DNA of 64,000 nucleotides from Thauera sp. 28 (GTDB taxonomy: Bacteria; Pseudomonadota; Gammaproteobacteria; Burkholderiales; Rhodocyclaceae), in contig NZ_AMXA01000010.1 in NCBI RefSeq assembly GCF_000310145.2, positions 62,001 to 126,000 on the forward strand, given 5' to 3'. The translations under genes and the position numbers were made by a program. Under the pieces are notes generated by a model, which was given only the letters and a program-made list of their open reading frames with translations, was not told the DNA's origin and searched no databases. This document shows positions 49,867-57,788 of the stretch, piece by piece (the stretch's first letter is position 1; every line of letters starts with the position of its first letter).

Positions 49867-51282
49867 ATGAGCACGCGGCACGGTTTCTTGTCAGCAGATT
49901 TTATCGATCATCTTCATTCAAACGTGCCGGAGTACGCGAAGCTGACCCGGCGTCAGCAGTGGGCGCTGGCCGATATGCTGTGGTGCAGCTCCTCAAAGGC
50001 GCGTAGGCATAGCATTCTCGAAGATTTTCAGAGCTTCCATTACGCAGAGCTTGAGAACTGGTTCGGTCGAGAGGGCTTCTCCCGGATCAATGAGCGGCTG
50101 CAGATCTTTGATGTAACCCCAAACTGGTTCTATGAGGAAGGTGCAACTAAGGGGTATCGGTTGCGTCCTAAATTCCAGCGCATTCTGGATAGCTACTTCC
50201 TTGACCCTGGCTCGTCGCCATCCTACTTGGTGACAGGGAACCTTCGCGCGATCAAGAAGTTCCGGGCGGCAGTTGCATCTACGGACATGCGTGGCTCCAA
50301 GGCTACGGAATGGCCTTGCGGGAGCTTTCTGAACTGCGTTCCGGTCCGGGTTGATATGCTTGAGTCTCTGCATGCAGGTTTGAGCGAAAAATTTCGTTCC
50401 TCTTGCGATCAAGGGTCAGGTGAAGGTAGCGAGACCATTAGGCGTCTTCTCCTTTCGGCCGCTTGTGCAATCCGTCTCTCGACATCGCTCTCTGCACGGC
50501 CTGGTTTCATGCCCCATCTCTATGTTGAAGCTGAAAGCGGCCGTCTCTATGCACGAGGGCTGAGTCTTCAGAATGCCCCGAGAATTGTGAAACGGGCAGC
50601 CTTGTATGGGCTCTGGGATTACGACTTTTCTAACTGCCACTTCACTATCTTTGCCCAGATGAGCGAGAGGAATGGCTACAGGACTGAAGCCATTCAGGAC
50701 TACCTCAGCAGAAAGGCAGAAATCCGCCAGAGCATTGCTCAACAAGCTTCAATCTCAGTCGAGCAGGCCAAGCAGTGCTTGATCGCAGTCATGTACGGAG
50801 CATCAACAACGCTCTGGTATAACAATGCGATCCCCAGGGAGATCGGACAGGACGCTGCCGCACGCTTGTTTGCAGTGCCGTTTTTCAAAGACTTGGTCAG
50901 AGACATCTATAGGGGGCGCGAGGTCATTCTTAATGAGCGACCTCGAACAGCCAACTGGCGACTCCCCAACGCTATGGGGAAGGCGATCAAGTTCGAGAAG
51001 AGCAAACCGATGCGTGCGATTGCCCATCTGATTCAAGGTGTTGAAGCCCTTGCGCTTAAGAGTACGCTCGAGCTCTACAACGATGAGATCGTCCTTCTTC
51101 AGCATGATGGATTTGCCGCACATAGCCGCTTGGATAGGCTGAAGATTGAGCAGTACGTAGAAAATCGTACAGGATACAGGCTCACGCTTGATGAAAAGAG
51201 GATTGGTTTTAATTCCAGTGAGCTTGATGTGCTGGTTGAGGGAACCCATCAGAATCAAAAACAAGAGGCTTGCAAAACATGA
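49867..51282 (+). CDS. Small family A polymerase-like protein
   Basis: A 471-residue protein that appears to hold a Pol I-type palm. Candidate motif A is LWDYDFSNCHFTIFAQM (catalytic D253), motif B is AKQCLIAVMYGAS (K302 and Y310-G311, the same 8-residue spacing as K758 and Y766 of E. coli Pol I), motif C is VLLQHDGFAAH (D414). A-to-B (49) and B-to-C (112) spacings are near those of Pol I (53 and 124). The motif B arginine is not conserved and motif C has HDG where HDE is usual. Residues 50-115 look like a winged helix (ELENWFGREGFSRINERLQI), as in replication initiators. No exonuclease domain is present. GGGAGG precedes ATG. Its stop overlaps the next start. Confidence 0.6.
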   Translation: MSTRHGFLSADFIDHLHSNVPEYAKLTRRQQWALADMLWCSSSKARRHSILEDFQSFHYAELENWFGREGFSRINERLQIFDVTPNWFYEEGATKGYRLRPKFQRILDSYFLDPGSSPSYLVTGNLRAIKKFRAAVASTDMRGSKATEWPCGSFLNCVPVRVDMLESLHAGLSEKFRSSCDQGSGEGSETIRRLLLSAACAIRLSTSLSARPGFMPHLYVEAESGRLYARGLSLQNAPRIVKRAALYGLWDYDFSNCHFTIFAQMSERNGYRTEAIQDYLSRKAEIRQSIAQQASISVEQAKQCLIAVMYGASTTLWYNNAIPREIGQDAAARLFAVPFFKDLVRDIYRGREVILNERPRTANWRLPNAMGKAIKFEKSKPMRAIAHLIQGVEALALKSTLELYNDEIVLLQHDGFAAHSRLDRLKIEQYVENRTGYRLTLDEKRIGFNSSELDVLVEGTHQNQKQEACKT

Positions 51283-51506
51283 GTAGTTATATCACTTTTT
51301 CAAGCCGAAATAATCTTCTTGCGCAAGTTAGTAGGTATCCTGTTCCTCGGGTAGTGGCGCCCCTGTGGCCCTCTCCCTCCTCCTCCTTCGCTTCTCTCGT
51401 CCGTGCTGTTTGCAATTTCGATCCTGTTCGACATGGTTTCTATCTTCACTCACGTCTCGAAGATCCGATAGGGCGGTTTTCTAATCGGAGGGTGGGAGAT
51501 GCTTGA
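51279..51506 (+). CDS. 75-residue coupled protein of unknown function
   Basis: Starts by ATGA overlap with the polymerase-like gene and ends by an 8-base overlap with the AAA+ gene, so it is clearly a translated member of the operon. Sequence is proline/serine-rich in the middle (VVAPLWPSPSSSFASLVRAV) and basic at the end. No family or motif recognised. It might bridge the polymerase and the ATPase. Confidence 0.6.
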   Translation: MSSYITFSSRNNLLAQVSRYPVPRVVAPLWPSPSSSFASLVRAVCNFDPVRHGFYLHSRLEDPIGRFSNRRVGDA

Positions 51507-52680
51507 GGCTAGGGCACGAGATGATGGGGGCTATGTCCCTACGAAGTTTTTCAATGAGCGTGGTCAATCCATTCTTCTTCCGCGAGAAGCGGCGCGGCGG
51601 ATCGCCGAAGAGAAGGTCAAGGCGCGCCAAGCCGAGCAGAAGGAACTGGAAGACAGGCGGCAGGAGGAGAGCGGGGATGTAGAGGTGGCTGGAGAGGGGG
51701 AGTGCGCGCCGTTGCAAAGTGACGCCCCTCCTGGACCTATGCGTCAGATCTTCGACCTCGTCGCGTTCTCGGGCGTCATCGAGATGCGTGGCAAAAGTGA
51801 TCGGGAGCGGCGCGAACAGCTACAAGGCTGGGAGAAGCTGATGCGCAGGCATCGGGGGCGCCGCGCTGTTCGCCAATTTCCCCACCGCCTGGACTCGCTT
51901 CGGGAACGTTTTCCGAACTTCGCGCGTGTCGTGGATGCAATTGAGGCGCTGGTCGCTGTCAGTTCCGACCTTGCGCACGGACTGGTGGTAGAGCCGCTGT
52001 TGATGGTCGGCCCTCCAGGCGTCGGGAAAACGCTCTTTGTCGAGGCACTGGCTGAGGCTGTTGGGGTCGACATGGCATCCATCCCGCTCGGTGCGGCGCA
52101 GGGTGGTTTTCAGGTTGTGGGAACGTCCACCCACTGGTCGAACAGCTCCCCGGGCCAGGTTTGGAAGCTTTTGGCCTCGGGCGACTTCGCAAACGGCGTG
52201 TTGCTGCTCGATGAGATCGACAAGATGAGCGGTGACTCCAGGTACAGCACGGAGAGCTCGCTGCTTGACCTCCTTGACCCCCGGACGGCCAAGCGTTTCG
52301 AAGACCAGGCCGTGGACATCGCCTTTGACGCATCGGCGTTGTGGAAGCTGGCTACGGCAAATGAGCTCGGGACCCTGTCGAAGCCGATCAAGAGTCGGTT
52401 CGAGATCGTTGAAATCAAGCCGCCAACTGCTAGCGAATTGGCCGAGATCTATCGGCGGCAGTGGCTCGCCCATTGTGAAGGGCACCCGAGTGCGCCGGAA
52501 CTGAGTCGGGCGGTCTTGGAGAGGATGGCCAGTGAGCGGATCTCGCCCCGTGAGGCCAGCCGGCGCTTGCGTTTCACCCTCGGGGCGGCGATCCGGGATG
52601 GACTTGGCCGTGTAGATGCTCTTTTCGAGATCGCCGGAGGATCGAAGAAGGGCGCGAGGATCGGGTTTGTGACCGAGTAG
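51499..52680 (+). CDS. Lon-like AAA+ ATPase without protease domain
   Basis: A 393-residue protein. The first 70 residues are charged (LPREAARRIAEEKVKARQAE). The AAA+ module has Walker A GPPGVGKT (171-178), Walker B LLLDEIDK (235-242) and sensor 1 LATANEL. The segment DEIDKMSGDSRYSTESSLLD followed by LLDPRTAKRFEDQ is very like Lon (LLEVLDPEQN, F.DHYL), as is the C-terminal lid. The Lon N-terminal and Ser-Lys protease domains are absent, so it likely unfolds or remodels a partner rather than cutting it. It is third in the polymerase operon. Confidence 0.85.
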   Translation: MLEARARDDGGYVPTKFFNERGQSILLPREAARRIAEEKVKARQAEQKELEDRRQEESGDVEVAGEGECAPLQSDAPPGPMRQIFDLVAFSGVIEMRGKSDRERREQLQGWEKLMRRHRGRRAVRQFPHRLDSLRERFPNFARVVDAIEALVAVSSDLAHGLVVEPLLMVGPPGVGKTLFVEALAEAVGVDMASIPLGAAQGGFQVVGTSTHWSNSSPGQVWKLLASGDFANGVLLLDEIDKMSGDSRYSTESSLLDLLDPRTAKRFEDQAVDIAFDASALWKLATANELGTLSKPIKSRFEIVEIKPPTASELAEIYRRQWLAHCEGHPSAPELSRAVLERMASERISPREASRRLRFTLGAAIRDGLGRVDALFEIAGGSKKGARIGFVTE

Positions 52681-52829
52681 TTGCTCGGCCGTCAAGCTTT
52701 CGGCTCAATAACGGTGGCAGCCTTATCGATGCCCTAAAAAAGATGATTCTTGGGCTCTATCTATTGAATCGAAAAGTAAAGGGTGTTCCAGGATTAAAGG
52801 CGCGACGATCAATACTAAACTGGGATCCT

Positions 52830-53513
52830 ATGATGCTGAGAATCACTGAGGGCGGTCTTGTCGAGAAGTATCCTCTGATCTTTCAGGATCGTTATGCATC
52901 AGTGAGAAATAGCTGCATGGCTTTTGGGATTGAGTGTGGTCCCGGTTGGTATCCGATCCTCGATGTACTGTTTGATAAAATAACTAAATATTGCGAAGAG
53001 GTTCGATTTCCATCACCGAAGGCGCTTCAGATCAAAGAGAAATTTGGAAACCTCCGCGTCTACATGGACGTCACGACGCCCTACATCGATGGCTTGATCT
53101 GGATGGCTGAGAGCATTACAGACTCGACCTGTGAGGTTTGCGGCGGGCCGGCGAGGCTGATGGGTTTCGAAGCGGGCTGGCTGGAGGTCCGTTGTCCGGA
53201 CCACAGCCGTATCAAGGCTGGGGCTGCTGCCTCGAGGAATGCGGTCGGCAGCGTTCCAAAGACGATCACGGATCGGCCGCCCTACGAGCGCCGTGTTCCT
53301 GCTTATACGAAGGATGGAGAGTCGATCGCCCTTCTGGACGTCTTGAACGTTGCGCTCATCAGCTACTGCGAGTCGAGAAAGGGCGCGGACGTTAAGGTCA
53401 AAGAGGTCCGGATTGAAGATGGCAGCATGCTCTTCGATGCGGAGGGCGTCGATGAAGAGGCGCAGGGGATCATGGATATGGCCGCAGCTTTCTGGAGGAC
53501 GACGAGCGCTTGA
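52830..53513 (+). CDS. Zinc-ribbon protein, copy 1
   Basis: A 227-residue protein paralogous to its downstream neighbour: GGLVEKYPLIFQ, ECGPGWYPILDVLFDKIT, ALQIKEKFGNLRVYMD, then a C-x2-C...C-x2-H metal site (CEVCGG and RCPDH). I recall this plan (CGDGW...KEKFGxLRFY...CExCG) from a widespread family of uncharacterised bacterial proteins. The C-terminal half has SIALLDVLNVALISYCESR. The start at 52830 matches copy 2 and has GGGA upstream; a start at 52743 would add 29 basic residues. Its stop overlaps copy 2 (TTGA). Confidence 0.7.
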   Translation: MMLRITEGGLVEKYPLIFQDRYASVRNSCMAFGIECGPGWYPILDVLFDKITKYCEEVRFPSPKALQIKEKFGNLRVYMDVTTPYIDGLIWMAESITDSTCEVCGGPARLMGFEAGWLEVRCPDHSRIKAGAAASRNAVGSVPKTITDRPPYERRVPAYTKDGESIALLDVLNVALISYCESRKGADVKVKEVRIEDGSMLFDAEGVDEEAQGIMDMAAAFWRTTSA

Positions 53514-54148
53514 ACGATCTCATTCAAGATGGCCTGCTCGCCCGGTATCCGGAGATCCTCGGCAGCCTGGCCGACGGCATCCAGTGCGACGACGGTTGGC
53601 TGGATCTGCTCGATGCCCTGTTCGATGAGATCACGAGGCAGTGCATGAGCGTTGGGATCCCACTTCCAAGAGCTCGTAAGGTCAAGGAAAAAACCGGCTC
53701 GCTTCGCTGCTACCTCTCTTCCAAAGATGATTTCATAGTCGGCCTGGTTCAGATGGCTGAGGAGATCTCGGGGAGGACCTGCGAGGTATGCGGAGAGGCC
53801 GGTGTAATGGACGTACAGGACAACGTGGTTCAGGTGCGGTGCCTTCTTCATGGAGGCCGAAGCGGGGCTGATCGCAATCGCATGACGACGATCTGGCGCT
53901 TTGATCCCAACAGGCCAGCCTCGTTAGTGCGAAGGGTGCCTGGAACAACGGAGGAGGGGGCCGAGCTTTGGGTCCTTGATCTGTTGAACGAGGTCGCGGA
54001 TGACTACTGCGTGAAGCGGGCGACGGGATTTCGCGCGAACGCTGTTCGTGGGGGTGATGGCCTTCGGTTCGACGCAGCGAATGCCGACCAGCGGCTTCAG
54101 GGGATGATGGCAATGACCTCGGCGTTCTGGAAGCGGCGGTCGCCGTGA
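53510..54148 (+). CDS. Zinc-ribbon protein, copy 2
   Basis: A 212-residue paralogue of the preceding protein, with the same blocks: DGLLARYPEILGSLADGIQC, DDGWLDLLDALFDEIT, ARKVKEKTGSLRCYLS, and the metal site CEVCGE (C91, C94) with RCLLH (C111, H114). The C-terminal half also matches (ELWVLDLLNEVADDYCVKR). It starts at TTG overlapping the upstream stop. Tandem paralogues kept intact and coupled suggest a heterodimer. Function unknown. Confidence 0.75.
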   Translation: MNDLIQDGLLARYPEILGSLADGIQCDDGWLDLLDALFDEITRQCMSVGIPLPRARKVKEKTGSLRCYLSSKDDFIVGLVQMAEEISGRTCEVCGEAGVMDVQDNVVQVRCLLHGGRSGADRNRMTTIWRFDPNRPASLVRRVPGTTEEGAELWVLDLLNEVADDYCVKRATGFRANAVRGGDGLRFDAANADQRLQGMMAMTSAFWKRRSP

Positions 54149-54300
54149 GCTTCTTCGTGTTGTTTCAGGGTTCCGACCGCGTTGTGCACCCTGACAACGA
54201 TCAACCGATTGAGATGAGGCTCCGTACGCAGCGTATGCCGAAAGAGGTCCTCTGCTGGAGAGGGGGTTTTAGCCCGACCGCAATCCCTGTTTACCCGTGA
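54145..54300 (+). CDS. 51-residue coupled protein
   Basis: GTGA overlaps link it to both neighbours: its GTG overlaps the stop of zinc-ribbon copy 2 and its own stop overlaps the GTG of the repeat gene. The sequence (FFVLFQGSDRVVHPDNDQPI, then EMRLRTQRMPKEV) has no known motif. The double overlap is the main support for it being real. Confidence 0.5.
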   Translation: MSFFVLFQGSDRVVHPDNDQPIEMRLRTQRMPKEVLCWRGGFSPTAIPVYP

Positions 54301-54701
54301 GGGCCACTGTGACCTACAACGAAGCGCTACTCCATCTGACCGGTCGCACGCTCCCATCTGACTTCTCGGATTGGGGGCTCAAGGACGAGCGAGGGGCGCC
54401 GCTTGCCCATTTTGCAGCCATGCATGGATTGCTGCCGGCGGGGTTCGAGCACTGGGATCTCGCGAATGAGTTCGGAGTCACGACGCTTCGCGTGCTGCTC
54501 GGTGTCGGCGCAGATGTTCCGGATGGGTTCGAAGACTGGGCGAGGCTCGTCGACGGAGAGCGCACCGTTATTGAGGTGGCCCGTGCTCTTGGAAATCGGC
54601 GACTCGTTGCGAAATTCGAGGCCTGGAAACTGGCTCACAATATCGCCAAAGACACCTCCAGCCTGCTGTCTCGCCCGTTGATCACTCGGGATGCCGTGTG
54701 A
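54297..54701 (+). CDS. Short 27-residue-repeat protein
   Basis: A 134-residue member of the repeat family. It has the N-cap VTYNEALLHLTGRTLPSDFS, one full 27-residue repeat (PLAHFAAMHGLLPAGFEHWD), one degenerate repeat (GADVPDGFEDWARL) and the C-cap VIEVARALGNRRLVAKFEAW. The C-cap matches the end of the 56409 protein (VIELARILEIGGVIAKYDAY). It is last in the overlapping run of genes that starts at 52830. Confidence 0.75.
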   Translation: MRATVTYNEALLHLTGRTLPSDFSDWGLKDERGAPLAHFAAMHGLLPAGFEHWDLANEFGVTTLRVLLGVGADVPDGFEDWARLVDGERTVIEVARALGNRRLVAKFEAWKLAHNIAKDTSSLLSRPLITRDAV

Positions 54702-54914
54702 GCTGGGCTGACTGTTCATCGTCAATGACCACGCAGCACCTGCAGTCAGGCCAATTTTCGCCGGCCGATCTGAGCAAAATCTATTCTCCACGTGGGTAGC
54801 GCTCACCACAAGGAAAGGACTGCCGGCCTCAGATCGCCTGCGGCAGGTTGGTTTACTTGAGATGAAAGGTGAGAGCGACTTTCGGCCCCACCTGTCGCAT
54901 ACGAGGAGAAAATT

Positions 54915-55301
54915 GTGGTCAAGGCCGTAAGAGCTCTTCGGATGGACGACCTGCTGGCCGGCATGATCCGACCGGCCCGCTTTCCCGAACTCCACTTCAT
55001 CATGTGGGACCAGCGCGATACTCCGATGATCACGCCCGAACTAGCGCATGCGCTGTATCGCGACCGATGGAGCTACGTGCACGAACATCGGATGCTGTCC
55101 AACGAGGCTGCACTCGTCGACCACCTTGAGCGGAAGTTCGGGGCGATCCGAGAACAGCGCAACTGGCGCCGAGCTCGTGGCGCCTGGGTGCCCGGAAAGC
55201 CGATTTTCTGCCGAGGCCTTCAGGGGAAACATCGCGGATGTCCGAGCCAGCCCGAAGTCGGGGTATGTGATGACCGTCAACAGCATCAGCACGATCAATG
55301 A
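54915..55301 (+). CDS. Unknown protein, possibly frameshifted
   Basis: GTG with AGGAGA upstream opens a 128-residue frame. The first 95 residues look real (LRMDDLLAGMIRPARFPELH; YRDRWSYVHEHRMLSNEAAL). After about residue 95 the sequence loses protein character, whereas another frame continues well to 55323 (SRFSAEAFRGNIADVRASPK; VMTVNSISTINDSTDIDG). A frameshift near 55190-55200 is likely. No family recognised. Confidence 0.45.
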   Translation: MVKAVRALRMDDLLAGMIRPARFPELHFIMWDQRDTPMITPELAHALYRDRWSYVHEHRMLSNEAALVDHLERKFGAIREQRNWRRARGAWVPGKPIFCRGLQGKHRGCPSQPEVGVCDDRQQHQHDQ

Positions 55302-55550
55302 TAGTACGGATATCGATGGTTGAGATGGGGCTTTCTTGTGTCCGGACGTCCACACGACAGAAGAATATGTCGCCAAGATTGTGGTGATGACGGAATGGGA
55401 TTGAGTTGTTGTGCAAGGCGTCCGAAGTAACCATCTCTTAAGTTGAAGATAGTCTGCATCTAGAGTCCACCGCACGGCCGATACCGATGCAAACCCGAGA
55501 TCTATTGAAAGCCGAGCACGGCGTGAAAGACTAAACGAGGCACATTACGT

Positions 55551-55590
55551 TTAAGAAAAAACTTGACTTTTTCATAAAGAGCGTAAAATA
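55551..55590 (+). promoter_or_regulatory. Second copy of the shared promoter-like element
   Basis: TTAAGAAAAAACTTG at 55551-55565, identical to 49702-49716, here continuing as ACTTTTTC. TTGACT at 55563 is a -35-like box, with TAAAATAC about 15-17 bases further on as a -10. It lies about 90-105 bases before the next start. Confidence 0.55.
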
Positions 55591-55654
55591 CTAAGCAAGC
55601 ATTTTAAAGACGGGACCGTCCGATTTCTTATGGATGCCTATTAAAGGAGAGGTT

Positions 55655-55783
55655 GTGGTAGTCGCTATCAAGACTGAGCTCGAACACAGGGTCGCGAGAA
55701 CGAAAGATGAAGAAAAGGTCAAATCACTTTCAGTCCTAGACGGGCGCCGAGAGCCTTTTGAAGGCTGTACTAGCGTTGTGTAA
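55655..55783 (+). CDS. 42-residue protein or start of a frameshifted gene
   Basis: GTG at 55655 follows AAAGGAGAG. The frame encodes a charged helical peptide (KTELEHRVARTKDEEKVKSL) and ends in the start of the next frame. It may be a coupled small protein, or with 55758-56057 may be one gene split by a frameshift. No family recognised. Confidence 0.4.
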   Translation: MVVAIKTELEHRVARTKDEEKVKSLSVLDGRREPFEGCTSVV

Positions 55784-56057
55784 GCATTGCGAAGAGATGA
55801 GGAAAGGGTATGGAGATATAGGGTGCGAACGTTCTTGGTTGGAAATTGACGATGAGCCGATTGACCCCGACGATCTCGAAGAGATCATACGTTTAAATAC
55901 TGTTTTCTCTAGGCACCGGCCCTTCATACGTCCTCATGTACGGTCACAGATCCAAAAAAACGAGCTAATTGACCATGCGGGGGCGCGCAAAGTCGCCGTT
56001 TTAACAAGGGTCTGTGAGTGCACTTCTTTCCGAGCCAGATCGAGCAGAAAGAAATAA
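55758..56057 (+). CDS. Unknown 99-residue protein
   Basis: A TTG-started frame overlapping the preceding one. The N-terminal part has a C-x2-C (LCKHCEEMRKGYGDIGC) and an acidic region (WLEIDDEPIDPDDLEEII); the C-terminus is basic. The C-x2-C and tryptophan are faintly like CxxC-type sensor tails, but not enough to name. Likely part of the unit behind the 55551 promoter element. Confidence 0.45.
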   Translation: MKAVLALCKHCEEMRKGYGDIGCERSWLEIDDEPIDPDDLEEIIRLNTVFSRHRPFIRPHVRSQIQKNELIDHAGARKVAVLTRVCECTSFRARSSRKK

Positions 56058-56408
56058 AATTTTTTCGCCATTGATAGGGGACTAAATCCAGTCTCATGAC
56101 TTTTCAGGTTTAGTGCGACAGAAGATAAAGTGCTAGATTTGGAGTGCCGCGCAGAAGAGGTAATATTTTGGACGAAAGGCTGCATGTTTTTCTTGGCTTT
56201 GAAAGTGTTAAGAAACTGTCTTTTATGATAGTGTAATAACATTAATAATTCTGTAAAACGTGCGTTCTTTTTGTGTTATTCGGAAAGCGTTCGTGGTGGC
56301 GCTGCTCATTATGTGGTCGCCCGGTTGGTGATTCTGTGAATATTTGAAGTGTGGCACGTGGGGTCGCAGCATCAGTTTTTAGAAAAATTTGAATAGAGAG
56401 GTTCTGCT
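56058..56408. other. AT-rich gap
   Basis: About 350 AT-rich bases with no gene seen. GAGAGG lies just before the next start. The region probably holds its promoter, but no element like 55551 was found in it. Confidence 0.6.
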
Positions 56409-57491
56409 ATGAATAATATATTTGAAGTTAAGTGTAGAAAGTTTGATGGGAAAGACGGGTTAGGCCTGAGTTTCGATGAACTTGTTGAGAAGTTGAATAA
56501 TAGTTCTTTTGCGGAAGACCTGGCTCCTGAGATTTGGGGCTTGCGAGGTCGCGATCCCTTTTTGTTGGATTCTGTAGATTCTGAAGTTACGCTTGCGCAC
56601 ATAGCCGCACTGTACAATCGTTTGCCCGCCAGTTTTAGTTTATGGGGGCTCGTGGATGACAATGGCTGGACGGTGGCCCATGCCGCTGCTGCAATGGGCG
56701 TATTGCCTGATGATTTTCAAGATTGGAGCTTTGCGGACAAGGACGGAACCACTGTGGCCCATGTGGCTGCTGAGGAAGGGCTGTTACCAGATGGCTTTTC
56801 AATGTGGGATTTGCGCGATCTAAAAGGCGCTACAGTCGCTCACGTTGCCGCAAGAAACGCGAATTTGCCTTCTGGGTTCTCTCAGTGGCAACTAGCGGAC
56901 AATCGTGGACGCACCGTCGCGCATGAAGCGGCAGCATATGGTTCCCTTCCCGAAAGTTTTCAAGACTGGAGGTTGGCTGACTCCGATGGTTGGACTCTTG
57001 CACATGAGGCGGCTGAGGTTGGTCTTCTTCCTCGGGAGTTCGATGGCTGGGATTGGGCAACAAAGTCAGGGGTTACGGTTGCACATGCCGCTACAATCGG
57101 AACAATACATCCCGCTGATTTTCGCTTTTGGAGCCTTCCTGATATAAACGGAAATACTGTGGCTCATAAAGCTGCGAAGCATGGAACTTTGCCAACTGGA
57201 TTCACCCGCTGGGGTCTAGTGAACAATAAGAAAGAGACGGTGGCTCACGCTTATCTGCTTGCAGCTAAAGAACGTTGCGGTCGGGGAGAGTTCAGCCATA
57301 GAATTGAGTTTCCGGACAACTTTGAGGATTGGGATGCGGTAACAGATGAGGGTGTTAGCGTTATAGAGTTAGCTCGCATCTTAGAGATTGGAGGGGTTAT
57401 TGCAAAATATGATGCCTACAAAATAGAACAGTATATTGCCGAAGGAGGGAGGCCTTGGCGTGTTGGAAGTGTATTGAGAAAGGAGGTCTAA
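56409..57491 (+). CDS. 27-residue-repeat protein (ankyrin-like), eight full repeats
   Basis: A 360-residue protein made almost wholly of tandem repeats. After an N-cap (LSFDELVEKLNNSSFAEDLA) eight repeats of exactly 27 residues run from about residue 60 to 275, e.g. TVAHVAAEEGLLPDGFSMWD, TVAHEAAAYGSLPESFQDWR, TVAHKAAKHGTLPTGFTRWG. A ninth is degenerate, with an insertion, and a C-cap follows (VIELARILEIGGVIAKYDAY). No signal peptide or membrane helix is seen, so it should be a cytoplasmic solenoid for protein binding. GC is lower than in the core genome. Relatives at 44848 and 54297. Confidence 0.82.
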   Translation: MNNIFEVKCRKFDGKDGLGLSFDELVEKLNNSSFAEDLAPEIWGLRGRDPFLLDSVDSEVTLAHIAALYNRLPASFSLWGLVDDNGWTVAHAAAAMGVLPDDFQDWSFADKDGTTVAHVAAEEGLLPDGFSMWDLRDLKGATVAHVAARNANLPSGFSQWQLADNRGRTVAHEAAAYGSLPESFQDWRLADSDGWTLAHEAAEVGLLPREFDGWDWATKSGVTVAHAATIGTIHPADFRFWSLPDINGNTVAHKAAKHGTLPTGFTRWGLVNNKKETVAHAYLLAAKERCGRGEFSHRIEFPDNFEDWDAVTDEGVSVIELARILEIGGVIAKYDAYKIEQYIAEGGRPWRVGSVLRKEV

Positions 57492-57788
57492 GGTATTTTG
57501 GCTTTAAATGCTGAACGCAGTCGAGAACGAGTGGAACAGACCTCTCGTTTCATTTACGATGGTTGCGATTTTTTGCATCGATTGCGTATCTAAGGTGAGA
57601 CTGAAGAATAAGCCCTAAAATTACGTTTTTAGTTTGAGTGTTTTGATTGGATGCGGACGATTAAAGGCTTGGTCGGTAAGGAAAGTACAGAGATCGGCTT
57701 TAAAGTTGATTCTTCGTCTAAACGCCGTGCGAATCTCATCGTTGTTGGAAATAGTGTATTTCGATAGTAGGCTCCGGGGTTCGATACC
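57492..57788. other. Gap before IS4 element
   Basis: About 300 bases with no gene seen. It ends with the left copy of the IS4 target duplication (TTCGATAC, 57781-57788). Confidence 0.6.

Noticed and set aside
49867-51282. Reading the polymerase-like protein as a T7-type RNA polymerase
   Set aside because: HDGF resembles HDSF of T7 polymerase, but the distance between motifs A and B (49 residues) fits Pol I (53) far better than T7 (about 94).
55041-55475. A 144-codon minus-strand frame with one hydrophobic stretch
   Set aside because: It overlaps the plus-strand gene at 54915, which has a ribosome site and protein-like sequence; kept out, though not fully excluded.
44848-57491. Calling the repeat proteins plain ankyrin proteins
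   Set aside because: The period is 27, not 33, and the second half of the unit is unlike ankyrin helix 2.
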